Part shown: in pieces, positions 35,893 through 47,327 of the stretch
How the letters are laid out: each line of letters starts with the position of its first letter
Numbering within the stretch: the first letter of the stretch is position 1
Assembly (NCBI RefSeq): GCF_017591425.1
Contig: NW_024466512.1
Location: 16,495,001-16,559,000 of the forward strand
DNA length: 64,000 bases
Source of the DNA: Ochotona curzoniae
Lineage: Eukaryota; Chordata; Mammalia; Lagomorpha; Ochotonidae
Direction of reading: 5' to 3'
Made by a program: the position numbers and the translations under genes
The notes under the pieces: model-generated
What the model saw: only the letters and a program-made list of their open reading frames with translations
What the model was told of the DNA's origin: nothing
Databases searched by the model: none

Positions 35893-37070
35893 ATGCAAAC
35901 ACCTTTTGTTTCACTCAAAACTCCCAACGCCTTTTTATTTGGGTCGGAGGTGGCAATTCAACCTAGTGTTTGTCAATTTTATTTATTTTCAACAAAAGTT
36001 TTTTTTTTTTTAATTTCACTGATCTTTTGTAGCATTGTATTTGCTCTCAGGTTTGCTTTTTATCTAATGTTAATTAATTTTTTCTATTACCAACTTTTGG
36101 TTGGTGTGTTCTTGTTTACTAGGTTCTTAAGAAGCATTGTTAGATCACTTTTTAATGCTTCTATAATTTTTTACTTTGTTTACCATGCTGGTTGTTGTTA
36201 ATCAAGGATCTAAATGCTATAAATTTCCCTCTTAACATTGCTTGTGCTGTATGCCATAGGTTTTGATATGTTGTATTGCCTTACCATCTTCTATAAATTT
36301 TTATTTCCTTTTTGGTTTCTTCTATAACTTACTGTTCATTCAGGAGATATTATGCAGTCTCCACATATTTGCATATTTCCTGGAGATTTTAAGTTATTAA
36401 TTTTCAGCTTCATTCCATTGTGGTCAGTAAGATACATGGTATGAATAATTTCAGTATTTTTGAATTGGTTGAGAGTCGCTGTTCGAGAGTACATTACATG
36501 CACTGATGGAAAGAATTTATGTGTATTCGGCTTGTGTGGGTGAAGTGTTCTGTGTATATCTAGTAGGTCCATTTGTTCCACAGTGTCGGTTAGCTCTGTT
36601 TTGACTTTCATTTTCTGTCTGGTTTATCTTTCCACTGATGAAAATAGGGGGTTGAAATTCCTCACTATTGTTGTGTTGGCATCTGCATTTCTCTTTAGAG
36701 CCATTATCAATTGTTTTAAATAGCTGTGCACCCTGGCATTGAATACATGCATATTGGCCACAGTCACTTTGGTTGGACTGATTGACTCATCGTGACACAG
36801 AGCTCTTCTTTATCTCTGAACAGTTTTTGTCATAGTCTATTTTGTCCCATTAGTTATTTCTACTCTTTTTTTTTTCTTTTAGTCTTTCATTACCATGGAA
36901 GAACTTTTTCAATCCTTCCACTTACCATTTGTGTGTATCTTTGGTGGTGAATTCTTGCAGTCAGCAAATTGTTGGGTTTTGCTTTATAAACCATTCAGCC
37001 AGTCTGTCTCATTTAATTGGAGACTTAAGGCCATTTGCCTTCAAAGTTAGTATTGACAAATAATGTCTTT
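35893..37070 (-). pseudogene. L1 ORF2 remnant: endonuclease domain
   Basis: The reverse complement encodes a decayed L1 ORF2 N-terminus. A frame at 36336-36611 contains DLLDIHRTLHPHKPNTHKFF and TEIIHTMYLTDHNGMKLKI, the ...DLIDIYRTLHP... and ...YLSDHSAIKLEL... blocks near the end of the apurinic-like endonuclease domain. Around 37000-37065 a start-like LTLKANGLKSPIK segment is followed by RLAEWFIKQNPTIC, matching the usual LTLNVNGL...IKRHRLASWIK...CCIQE. Stops and frameshifts are frequent. The element breaks off near 35893, so reverse transcriptase and the C-terminus are missing. Confidence 0.88.
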
Positions 37071-37254
37071 GATCATGATATTTTCCAATAAATATGGCTG
37101 TTGTTTGCTTTTTATTTCTTTTGAACTTTTGCTAAGTTATTTTCTGCCATCATTTATTTTCATAATAAAAAATAGCTTGCTCTGTTTCTGTGGATAACAT
37201 ATAGTTAAATGATATGTGTAAGGTGGGGTAAGTGGCAGCATTCATTCAATTTCT

Positions 37255-38110
37255 ATTCATTTTAGGTGCTTATTTCATCTTCATTTGTAAATGAGAAATT
37301 TTCAGGCTGTAGTATGAAATGACAGTTTTTTTGGTTTTTTTTTTTAAGGACTTGGGATTTATCTCTCCATTCTCCCTTAGCTTGTAAGATTTCCTTTTTA
37401 GAACAATTGTGGATCCTCACAAGGCAACCTGGTGTTTTGATCATTTTTAATACACTTTTCCTTTTGTCTTCCTCTTGCTGTTTGACTATATATGTTCAAG
37501 TAAAAATGTTTTTCTGGTCAAATCAATTAGGAATTAAAATTGCTTTTTAGAACTTGGATGTCCCTTTCTTATAGGAAATTTTTCTGTTTTATTTTTTCTA
37601 AATCATTTCCCTTTCCCTAGCTTAGGGAACTGCTAACACATACATGTGGCATTACTTGTGGGTATCCCATAAATGTAATACTATCCCATAAATATAACAC
37701 TATCCCATAAATATCAACTTCCAATTTCTTTTCCTTTCTGAGTCCTGAAATATTTCCAGATTTGTCTTCTGGCTCAGATGTCCTTTCTTCCGTCTCTACC
37801 AAGTCTTTAATTATGATTTCCATTGTATTTTTATTTTGTATTTACCATATTGAAATCCTCATTTCAAATATTACATCTTGATTTCTCTTCAGTTTGTGTC
37901 TGCTGCCAATTTTTTTTCCATTCACAATGTATATGGATTTGTTTAACTCATGAATCTGCTTGTTATTGTTTTTGAATAATCTCATGACCATTCTTTTGAA
38001 TTCCTTCTTAGGCATTTCAGCAATCTTTTCAACTTCACTTTTTAATATTGAAGTGTTGTGTTTTTTAGAGGAATCCTATTGTCTTCCTTGTTCATGTTTC
38101 CCATATATCT
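37255..38110 (-). pseudogene. L1 ORF1 remnant: coiled coil and C-terminal domain
   Basis: Upstream of the ORF2 piece on the same strand. The reverse complement at about 37960-38060 gives IAEMPKKEFKRMVMRLFKNN, and 37617-37823 gives IIKDLVETEERTSEPEDKSG, matching the ORF1 pattern of a KEFK...LRxL segment followed by a coiled coil ending ERISELEDR. At 37262-37444, SKKEILQAKGEWRDKS and ENFSFTNEDEI parallel the C-terminal KEKILxAAREK and AKLSFxSEGEI blocks. Several frame breaks and a short tandem repeat disrupt it. ORF1 normally encodes the RNA-binding chaperone of the L1 particle. This copy cannot. Confidence 0.75.
37663..37719. repeat. 19-bp tandem repeat, three copies
   Basis: Three successive 19-bp units beginning TATCCCATAAAT start at 37663, 37682 and 37701, differing at a few positions. 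They lie inside the L1 ORF1 remnant and are a local expansion after the element decayed. Confidence 0.9.
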
Positions 38111-38460
38111 GCTTTTATTTTAGGCATTGGTGGAGCCACTTTTTGGTTTTATTCTCTGGTGACATTTAACATACTCTTCTTTGGCTTAGTGTAGTAGCTC
38201 CTCCTTTGGGGGGGTATTGAAATGCATGAACTAGGTGGCTCCAGAGAGCTCCCAGTCAGTACTCCAGTGTGATGCAAGTTTCCAAGTTAACATTCAAGGT
38301 GGACAAGGTGGATTTCTATTGCAGGGTCGTATGATGATGTCAGCTGGTGTAGTCACTCTGTGACTAGACGGTTGCTATCTAGGTAAGCACGCAGTGGCTA
38401 CTAGCCTACATATGCAGTAACACGAACTGAGCAAAGGATCTGTGTGGAATTCTGTGAACA
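38111..38460 (-). mobile_element. Possible L1 5' untranslated region
   Basis: This GC-richer segment lies directly upstream of the ORF1 remnant on the minus strand, where the 5' untranslated region would be (on the plus strand GAACTAGGTGGCTCCAGAGAG, GTTTCCAAGTTAACATTCAAG). Assignment is by position, since lagomorph L1 5' regions are lineage-specific and I cannot verify the match. Confidence 0.4.
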
Positions 38461-38464
38461 TAGA

Positions 38465-38612
38465 ACTTTGAAAAGGAGCTGGCTCCTGCCTCCTGGCTTT
38501 GGATTGGCTCCGCCAATTGCAGCCGCTTGGGGAGTGAGTCATCAGATGCAAGATCTTCTCTGTCTCTCCTTTTCTCTATATATCTGACTTTGCAATAAAA
38601 ACAAATAAATTT
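38465..38612 (+). mobile_element. 5'-truncated CSINE
   Basis: Only the 3' part is present: GGCTCCTGCCTCCTGGCTTTGG, GCCAATTGCAGCCGCTTGGGG, AGTGAGTCATCAGATGCAAG, TCTTCTCTGTCTCTCC, ATATCTGACTTTGCAATAAA. It begins abruptly mid-element next to the L1-derived block. Confidence 0.85.
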
Positions 38613-40420
38613 TTGAAGGAAATCTATTGAAATTGGCACTAAAGATCAATTTCATTTGCTGTGATAACACTTGATATCTGTGTATACAAGACATCTTAAA
38701 AGTTCATGAACATTTTTTTCATTATACACAAACTACATGGATTTCATACCACCACTTTCCACCCTCAGTTTCAATGCAACATATAATCACTGTTAATCAA
38801 GTCTGATCCGATTTCATTGTTAACTCATAATTCTTTACAATATAATATTATGTCTATACCTTGAATTATCATAAGCTGCTTTTGTCTCCACTATCTTTCT
38901 GCTTCTTATTTTCCCATCTTGCTGTTTGGCCCAAAGGTGGACAAATAGTGGGAAGAAATAGAAGAATCCCTTGTGCCTCTCCTTCTAGTGCCTTGCTCAT
39001 TTTAAAATTCATACACAGCAATAGACAACACTCTAAAACTTAGTTCTGATAAAGTGACCTCAGGGGTGTGAGCCAGTGTAATTCTGGAGACCCAAGGGCC
39101 CCTTCTCCTATTCATGACTTCCCTAGTAACACTAGACACTGATCATTCAAAATTTCCCACATGACCAATAATCTCAGGCAAAATTAAATAATCTGGGTCT
39201 ATGGGTATTTCTTTGACAATAATATGCCTTTTCTTTTCCCAGCCCTCTGGCAGCATCTTAACAGCATCAGCATCCTTAATCAAATCAGGAGTTTTGCAAC
39301 TGTCAAAATAGATGAGGTACAGGATAAATCTTGTTGTTTTATCTTGCTGGACTTGACATTGGTTTTCTAAACCAATTATCCAAAAATGCAGCATTATTTC
39401 CTAGTCTTCTTAGGGCAATGTATAAGGCCTTACTATAAATCAGTGCCTAAATCTAATACAGAATCAGTCTGTAAACGATTGGAGATGTAGAGAAGAAAAA
39501 TTTCTTATGAAGAACAATGAAACGGCTGTTTGTGTTGTAGAGAAAAAGTACTCAGGAGTGAAGATAGAAAAGAATACATACTGATGAGCCGTGTAGAGCA
39601 AGCCCAGACAATACCCTTGTCAATACAAGGCACCTAATTATGAGAAACTATTTTTAATTTTGAAGTAAACATATTGTTTTATTGTACATCCAATGTAACC
39701 TGTCAGGCTCTTACCTGGAAACTATGTAATAAACCTGATTTTGGAATATTTTAATAAGAGTAAAAGCAGGACAAAAAAGAACCTGAAAGGAGGATGACAA
39801 GACTGTTACAATGGCATTTGGAATGAAATGTACCTGTTTGTGAGAGTACTAATAACAACCTTCCTAGCTCTGACTTGTGGACAGCTTTCAGTAGATTGTA
39901 ATCATTTCTCTTTAGTGCAGATACCTATAAATCCCCTAATAAGCCAAAATATACAAACCTCATTGTTCAGGACCAGGCCAAACTGATTCTTCATATCCCT
40001 TATATATCTGATAATCTGAGTCGTGAAGCAATGAAATGGGTGGGGTTTGAAATTTAGAGAGGGGAAAAGGATATTCAGGGAATGTAAGGGTCATACTGAG
40101 TCTGGCCTTGAGTTGCTTTCTCTTATGTCTGAACTTTCTCAACTGAATGCTGAGATTTGAAAATAATAATAATAAATAATATTAGTGACATTCTGGAAGC
40201 TGAACCTTTTTTTCCCTTCCTATTAGCTTATTCTAAACACTAATTCAGATCTGCTTCAGTTTCTTTCTCCAATAAGTATCTTAAAATCTGTTATAACAGG
40301 TGTATTCCCAGGACTAAAGAGTTACAGTATGGAAGCATATGAATATGTGCACACATGCACTGATTCAGTTTCTGAAGAATGTATATCTTCAAGCTAATGT
40401 TGAAATTGTAGTTAAGCTTA
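38613..40420. other. Unique noncoding DNA
   Basis: No gene recognised. A short AAAAGTTCATGAACATTTTTTTC segment near 38700 resembles an ancient DNA-transposon or L1-tail remnant but is too short to assign. Confidence 0.5.
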
Positions 40421-40433
40421 AAAATTTAGTCTG

Positions 40434-40760
40434 GGGCCCGGTGCGGTGGTGCAAGTGGTTAAGGTCCTCACCTTGCACGCCCCGGATCCCATATGGGCAC
40501 CGGTTCTATCCCGGCAGCCCCGCTTCCCTTCCAGCTCCCTGCTTGTGGCCTGGGAAAGCAGTCGAGGACGGCCCACAGCTTTGGGACCCTGCACCCGCGT
40601 GGGAGACCTGGAAGAGGCTCCTGGCTTCGGATCCGCATAGTATCGACCCGTTGCACTCACTTGGGGAGTGAATCATGGGATGGAAGATCTTCCTCTCTGT
40701 CTCTCCTCTCTGTATATCCGCCTTTCCAATGAAAAAATAATAAAAATAAATCTTTAAAAA
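40434..40760 (+). mobile_element. Young full-length CSINE with 13-bp target-site duplication
   Basis: A complete tRNA-derived SINE of about 327 bp, starting GGGCCCGGTGCGGTGG (the first G shared with the duplication) and ending in a tail of AATAATAAAAATAAATCTTT plus A's. An exact direct repeat AAAATTTAGTCTG flanks it at 40421-40433 and 40761-40773. By eye it is one of the two least-diverged copies here. Many of the differences from the copy at 47328 fall at CpG sites, as expected from methylated-cytosine decay. It is non-autonomous and depends on L1 machinery. Confidence 0.97.
40447..40511 (+). promoter_or_regulatory. RNA polymerase III A and B boxes of the SINE
   Basis: A-box-like TGGTGCAAGTGG lies at 40447-40458 and B-box-like GGTTCTATCC at 40502-40511. 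Compared with the sister copy (GGTTCTAATCC), the B box has lost one A, which may weaken TFIIIC binding. Spacing of about 45 bp fits a tRNA-derived internal promoter. Confidence 0.7.
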
Positions 40761-40860
40761 AAAATTTAGTCTGAATTTTCAAGTCCATCAGTTCTGGATG
40801 GAATTGTTTTAATATCTAACATAAGTGGTCTTAATTAGCATGCTTAACTATTAATATGCT

Positions 40861-40890
40861 AATATATTAATAATATATTATTAATATATT
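40861..40890. repeat. Perfect 30-bp AT palindrome
   Basis: The 30 bases equal their own reverse complement with no spacer (centre between 40875 and 40876; composed only of A and T). Such sequence can extrude as a cruciform. The next base on each side breaks the symmetry. Confidence 0.95.
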
Positions 40891-42184
40891 TAATGAAACA
40901 ACAGGGCCTCATTGTATGGATTTTCTTACACTTGATGTTGTCCAAAGGCCTAGAAGTGTTGTATGAATTTTTCTTGGTTTCCTTGTTAATATTTTTTCCA
41001 GATGAAAACTGCTGTGACAAAAAATAAAAATAATTTTCTTATTGGACCTGATCCCCAAATTTGGTTATGATAACCAAAATTGGCCATTTGTGGTTTTTTC
41101 TTCACTTCATGATATTGGCTAGTACATGGACATGTTATACAGTATAAGGAAATTAATGTTTATCTTTGCCATTTCTCCATTAGAACAAGGAGTATTTCCT
41201 TTTTATAGCTCATAGATTTTCATTTTTTGTGCCACACAGAGGATTCACATTTTTAAGAGAAAGAGGCTAAAATGAAAAAAAAAAAAAACAAACAAAAAAC
41301 GGAGGAAGATGGAGGGTTTCTGGAGATGGATCAAACAGAACAAATGTTCTAAGTTCAATACATATTATTCCTCTTGATATCATGATCTGGTATTATTTTG
41401 CCATAATAACCTTTCACAATTTATTTACATTATATTAAGTAGAGGTTTTCTTGTTGAAATTTAAAGAACCTTGACATATTTTGTGGCATTTAATAAACAT
41501 TAAATTAATTAATTAATTTAAAAGTTAAGCACATTGACAAGGTCACATGATCATACAGGAAATATTTGCTCCCACGAGGGGGGTAGTGATGCGAGGGCAT
41601 CACTTCTATCATTTTTGTGAGATCTGCTCATAAAGAATCTTGTGAAAAGTAGGGATCAGTGAATTCAGGCTCAATGATATGCTTTCTCTCTGGAAGACAC
41701 AGAGTTAAAAGGATGGCAAGAACTTTGAGTGACGTGTGAATAATGGCTTTTGGTTGTCAGATCTACTATCCCAGACTTTCTATCAATTTTATTTTCGTTC
41801 ATTCTTATCACTGTTAACTCAGACTGAAACCTCAACTTGGGCTCAGACTAGGAAAAAGAGTTCAATTTCTGTTCAGTGCGTTTCTGTTTGGAGAAACAAA
41901 TGCATTTGTTATCTTGTAGGCATGATGACTGTGTAGTGCTGATTGCAACCAGCTGTCATTTATGTGAATTTAAAGTCCTGGATCAGGTTGTTCATTCTCA
42001 AGTGTTCTCTACAACTGCCAAAAAATAGACTCTGAAGATAGTTCAAGTAGACGATATCTGGAAAATCAAATAAAAGAAACCAGTGATACATTTAATTCCT
42101 ATAAATCTTAATTATGCTGTACAGATAAGAAAAGTAGTGCTAGAATAATTTGAGAAATTTTGAAATAATTTTATGATGGTCATT
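40891..42184. other. Unique AT-rich noncoding DNA
   Basis: No gene recognised. It includes an A-rich run at 41275-41300 and a TTAATTAATTAATT segment near 41505-41520. Confidence 0.5.
41275..41300. repeat. A-rich simple repeat
   Basis: About fourteen consecutive A's followed by CAAACAAAAAAC. Confidence 0.85.
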
Positions 42185-42345
42185 GCAGACATACCCATGT
42201 GGGGGACCTGGATGGACCTCCCTGCTCTGGGCTTCAGCCTGGGCCAGTCCTGGTGGCTATAACCATTTGGCAAATGAACCAGCAGATGGAAGATAGTTCT
42301 CTCTCTCATATTTACTCTCTTTTTGATTAAATACAAAAATCATTT
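42185..42345 (+). mobile_element. 5'-truncated CSINE
   Basis: 3' half only: CCCATGTGGGGGACCTGGATG, GGCTTCAGCCTGGGCCAGTCC, GGTGGCTATAACCATTTGGC, AAATGAACCAGCAGATGGAAG, then a CT-rich stretch and an A/T tail. The wording GGGCCAGTCC belongs to the older subfamily. Confidence 0.82.
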
Positions 42346-42575
42346 TTTTAATGAAAGAGAAGGAGAGGAAGAGTTCCTGAATCTGTGCTATTAGTATTTC
42401 AGATTTGATTATCCTCTGATTTGGAACTCTTTTTTTATATTGCAGGATATTTAACAACGTTCTTTGTGCAAACTTATAAAATGCTCATGTCAGCCTTCAC
42501 AAGGTTGTGACAATTTCCCTGAAAAGTGCGAGCATCCTCTCAAAGGATAAAACAACCCTCAGTTAGATCCTTTGG

Positions 42576-42868
42576 TCTGGGTCACTGCTATGGCTCAACT
42601 GGCTAATTCTTTGTCTGCAAACACTGGTATCCCATATCAGAACAGGTTCTTGTCCCAGCTGCTCCCTATCCCATCCTGCTCCTTGCTTATGGTCCTGGGA
42701 AAGTAACATAGGATGGCCAACGTCCTTGGGAGCTTGCACCCATATGGGAGACCTGGAAGAGTCTCCTGGCTCCTGGATTCAGATGGGTTCAGCTGCCGAT
42801 GTTGTGGCCATTTGAAGAGTGAAGCAACAGATGGAAAATCTTTCTCTCTGTCTCTCCCCTTTTTAAAT
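42576..42868 (+). mobile_element. CSINE-type SINE, diverged
   Basis: Forward landmarks: CTGGGTCACTGCTATGGCTC, ACTGGTATCCCATATCAGAAC, GTCCTGGGAAAGTAACATAGG, CTTGCACCCATATGGGAGACC, GTTGTGGCCATTTGAAGAGTG and CTCTCTGTCTCTCCCC. The A tail has been lost. Confidence 0.9.
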
Positions 42869-44699
42869 CTGGTTAATATTTTTGGTTATGTATGGTTTTA
42901 CGTGTTTGTAAGAAAGCAGAATTATTTCAAAAATAAAGGATATGCACTCCAATTTATAAATATGTAATTGTAAAATCAGAACTTCACTGTTTTTAAAAAG
43001 GCTTGCTTCTTTTGCGTAAGCCAGGGCTGCCTAATGAAAAATTGCAGTTTTGAGCACCAATAAAATAAGTGTGGGAAGAGGAAAACAAATACTACAGCAT
43101 TAAAATAGGTTATTTGTTGATTCATTCACGGTCTTTCTCCTTTTCCTTAATCTTAAAAAATATTCCTCTGACTTAGCATTTGTTAGGATGATGGAAGGAT
43201 TCTTGGAGCAACCGGCTGAATGATTTCCTCCATGGCAAGGGATGGGCAATTATAAAAAAAATAATAAAATTAGTTTTCCTCTTGCAATTGGAAATTGCAT
43301 TTTTGAAATAATACCCTGGAATTGACAAAACATGTATTATAAGTTGCACTTTTCCTCTATCCAAGTAAATAAAACTGTTTTATGTTCTGGAGAAGAGCAT
43401 AAATATGTTGCACAGCATTATATCTCATTATCCGATCTCTCTTCCTCATGTTGGGGTAAGGATTGCTTGTTACAAAGCACCTCATACATCACAGAATGTG
43501 GCAGATTTGGGGATGGATGATATCCATACATAACGGAGATCAGAAGCAATGGAGTCTTAGCAGGTGCACAAGGTGGCGTGAGCTTGAGTCTCTTCACTGG
43601 GAGTGGGAATCTATCTAGTCATTTGGGCGTGTTAACTACATGGTGCCTGGTGTCTGATTAACTGAAATATATTTATGTACACTGAATCTAAGTTTTTCAA
43701 GCTGAATCCTTGCCACCTCCAGTTGTTTTGGGGGTGGAGAAATCATGTTATTACCTGAAGTTTCAATATGGGTGTAGCAAAAGTTGACGTATAAATCACA
43801 ATACACTCTGTGGTGAAGAAAATTTGCTATAAACTGTGATGTTTATTGCTCCAGCCACTAGCCATAAATTCAAGCATGACTAGTATGAATGAATTTGTGT
43901 CTTTAATTTTAAATTAATTAGATATTTTGTGTTCATTCTTTCAATGTGAGTACAGATTTTAATAGGAAAAGTCATAACATACAACATTTGAGTAGTTTCG
44001 GCAGAGGTAGCCTAATGTGCTTTCCAAAGGCTTGGACTCCAACTCCCTGAGCCTCTTGGTAAAAGCCACATGCACAGCCCTAACCAGCCTCATAAGAGAA
44101 CTGGCTCTCAGGGTATGTGGAGCCTCTAAAATGAGGACTTTGTCTCTAATTCCTAGCCACCAGTATTCTGTCTTTTCAGAAGGTACTGAAAAGTATTGAT
44201 GGACCAGAATGCTCATTTTCCAGATCTCCTAAAAATTGTAACTACTTATCCTAAACAAAGGAGAATTTCAGAGTTTCCCTTCATTATTGCCCAGAGATTA
44301 GAACTAATTTTTATGTTAAATTAATAATGCAGTGTCCAATGATTTTAAAAGGGTAACTTGAACATTGATCCATCTTCCAGTGCAGAAGATCATGCCTTTA
44401 CAAATATAGTCCCCAGCTCATGAGCAAATATTTTTCTCAAGGATAGCATGGTTATATTACTTTTGAGAAGGCGGAAGTGTATTAATGTCCAAAACAAGTA
44501 GGTTTGAAAGAATTCTGTTACTCCACATTTCACCAGAGGCTGATGGGCAGAGGTGGCCTAATTTAAATAATTTATTTGGAGGAATATTTAAGATCATGTG
44601 GTTAGAGCAGTATCTGTTATTAGCTTTTATAATGCCTCTTAAAGAACAAATACTCTTATTTTTTAAATACAATTACCATCATTCATTTAAAAAAAATGT
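42869..44699. other. Unique noncoding DNA
   Basis: No gene recognised. Frames at 43959-44216 (minus) and 44017-44199 (plus) overlap on opposite strands and lack domain features. Confidence 0.5.
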
Positions 44700-45008
44700 C
44701 ATTGGCACAGCAGATCACATTCACAAAGAGAAGAGATGGAAAGATCTTCCATCCTCTGCTTCACTCTGCAAATGGCGACAAAGGCTGCAACAGAGAGAAT
44801 CTGAAGCCAAGAGGCAGGAGCCAGGAATTTTCCCAGGTCTCTCATGGGTGCAAGGTGCCAGTGCTTTGGAGCATCCCCTACTGCTCTCCTAGGCAATAGG
44901 CACACAGCTAGGTGGGATGTGAAGTAGTCAGGACTGAGAACTGGCACCCAATTGGGATCCTGGCACCTGAAAGGAGAATATTTAACCTTTGAACAATCAC
45001 TTTAGGCC
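44700..45008 (-). mobile_element. CSINE-type SINE, diverged
   Basis: Reverse-complement landmarks: GGAAAGATCTTCCATCCTCTG, CTTCACTCTGCAAATGGCG, GGCAGGAGCCAGGAATTTTCC, GGTGCAAGGTGCCAGTGCTTTGG, CTGGCACCCAATTGGGATCC and a 5' end at CACTTTAGGCCCC. Confidence 0.87.
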
Positions 45009-46033
45009 CCAGAAAACAACCTGATACACTAAAGAACATAATAGCTTCCCATTCATCTAAAAATGCATACAAGACTTTTTAAAACACCTCTGTAATTAAA
45101 AAAAAAAAAAAAAGAAAAAGGAAAAAAAACTCATGAAGGTGCGTGCATTAGTTATTTCATTGTTCAAATAAAGTATTTCAAGCATTTTTAATCAAAATTA
45201 ATAAAGATAATGCTTTCTTCACTGAATTTCATTGGTCAAAGATCACTTGTATTAACATATTGGTATCTGGGTGATGGTTGAACAGTCGACATTGACAGAC
45301 AGGTATCAGATCAAGGAGGACACAAAGCATGAATGACTTGTGAAGACCATTTTCACAGAACTTTTAAAATGACTGAAGATCTATTTGGAGAAACCAAGTT
45401 AATGGCCCTGATTTTACAGAATAAGGTTTAGGGCTTAGGCCAAGATTTTGGAAGTGAAAATAGTTGAATGATTTAGGGAAGACTGAGACACCAGGAAAAA
45501 ATAATGTCTTAATGAACTGACAAGCATTTATTACAGTGTTCAGCTAACAAGATTCAGGTTACAAAGGTGGAAATCAAGTTTAAGATTGTGATTCGGTTTT
45601 TTATGATCATTCATACTTAAAGGAGCTGGGCACTGGAGAAAAAAAAAAGTACTGAAGCCAGTTTCCCCTCAACTCTTGATGCATCTCAAAGACGTGGATA
45701 CAGTTCTTTATCTAATGTGTAACACAAGTAAATGTACAGTTTGTGGATCTAGGAATTGTAAAGAAATATCAGTTATAAGAGTTGAAAAGATGCTGCCCAG
45801 AAATCCAGAAAACAAACCTTGACTTTGGGATAGCAACAAATCAGATTATTGGTTGTTTCTTGGGCATCTTTCTCTGTTACCAAAATATTTGGAGTGTGAA
45901 AAGAGTATTAAGTACAAATGACTATAATTTATGAAATCATAAAATAATACAGCAGTAGAACTTAATAGAATTATTGTATACTTTGTTTTACATCAATTAC
46001 CTATTATAAATATTACTAAAAAGTGTAAAATTT
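45009..46033. other. Unique AT-rich noncoding DNA
   Basis: No gene recognised. Poly-A runs occur at about 45098-45113 and 45639-45649. Confidence 0.5.
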
Positions 46034-46351
46034 TAAGATGTGTTTATTTTCATTGAAAAGGCAGATATACAGAGAGAAGGAGAAACAGACAGACAGACCT
46101 TCCAACCAGTGGCCTACTTCCCAAGCGGCTGCAAGGGCAAGAGCTAAGCTTATCTGGGGCCAGGAGATTTTTCTGGGTCTCTGACATGACTGTAAGACAT
46201 CAAGGTTTTGGGCCATATTCCAGTGCCATCCCAGACCACAGGCAAAAAGCAGGATGGGAAGTAGAGTAGATGGGACACAAATCAGTGTGTACATGGGATC
46301 CCAGCACATGCAAGGCAAGAACTTCAGTCACTAGGCTGTCATGCTGGGCTT
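46034..46351 (-). mobile_element. CSINE-type SINE, near full length
   Basis: Reverse-complement landmarks: AAGATGTGTTTATTTTCATTG, AAAAGGCAGATATACAGAGAG, a local GACAGACAGACAGAC duplication, CTACTTCCCAAGCGGCTGC, GGGCCAGGAGATTTTTCTGG, GTACATGGGATCCCAGCAC and GTCATGCTGGGCTTG. Moderately diverged. Confidence 0.9.
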
Positions 46352-47312
46352 GTTAATTTTTTTTGTAATAATATACCGTAACTTACATTTAAAATTAGTT
46401 AAGTCTGGAGATGCTGATGAATAACTCATGTTTAGATATCAATATTAGCAGAGTTAAGAAACAAATGGAGCAGCCTGACTCTACAACCCTTATGCTTCAT
46501 GTAAAACTCAGTTACCTCTCAAAGCCCTTAAATTTGCAGGTGGCCAGATCAGGTCTGGAATCATTGTGAAACTGATTTTTAATTTAAGATCTTCCCTTTT
46601 ACTGTCCAATTCAGGAGAATGATAAAGCTTGGCTTATAAATATTTTACTCTTTCATCAATAAAATGATACTCTTTGTAGCCAGTTGGTGCTAAAATTATG
46701 TAATTTCACTCATAGTTCTAGTGTATCGGAGACTTGAGTAATTTGTTGAAGGTGACTGAGTTACCAGCCAGTACAGTCCCACTCACTGTTTACACTGAAT
46801 CGCTTCTCCTGGTGAATAAACAGAGTCCAAATTTATTATTCAATAGAGCAAGAGATGAAGCATCACATATTTCAGCAAGTAAACACAAGTTGTTTTCTCA
46901 TTCAGGAAAAAATCCCACTGTGCCTGGCCCTAAGCATTTGTGAATTTCTTTAGTAAATTTCTGGTTTGTTAATGTCGGTGTGACTATGACACATCGGGCA
47001 TTGCAATGCCAAGTGCTGCTCTCTTGTTCCAGCTGGCTTCCATAATTAGTTTTAGAGATGTGGAAGGCTATAACTCAACACCAAAATTCGGCGGATAGCA
47101 AGAGATTTTTAAGAGGATTCACTATGTGAAAACAAATAGATTGTTTTGTCAGCTTTAGGTACAAAGGCCACAAATCCAACACTTCGGAAGTTCTAGAAAT
47201 TATGCCCTCCGTGACTTATGTTCAGAAATCATCCATTTTACTTTTTACGTGATTGAATCACAGAATTGGACCTAAATTTAATAGGTCAAGATCACATTTC
47301 TCTGAGTTAATT
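46352..47312. other. Unique noncoding DNA
   Basis: No gene or repeat recognised. Confidence 0.5.
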
Positions 47313-47327
47313 AAAAATACGTCTGGG

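Noticed and set aside
37663..37719. CRISPR-like regularly spaced repeats
   Set aside because: Only three directly adjacent 19-bp units with no spacers. The window is mammalian nuclear DNA, so this is a minisatellite.
38690..38770. AAAAGTTCATGAACATTTTTTTC segment, possible DNA-transposon or L1-tail remnant
   Set aside because: Too short and without a matching opposite end.
40339..40671. 110-codon plus frame starting before a SINE
   Set aside because: It runs mostly through the young SINE. Similar peptides occur wherever the SINE lies.
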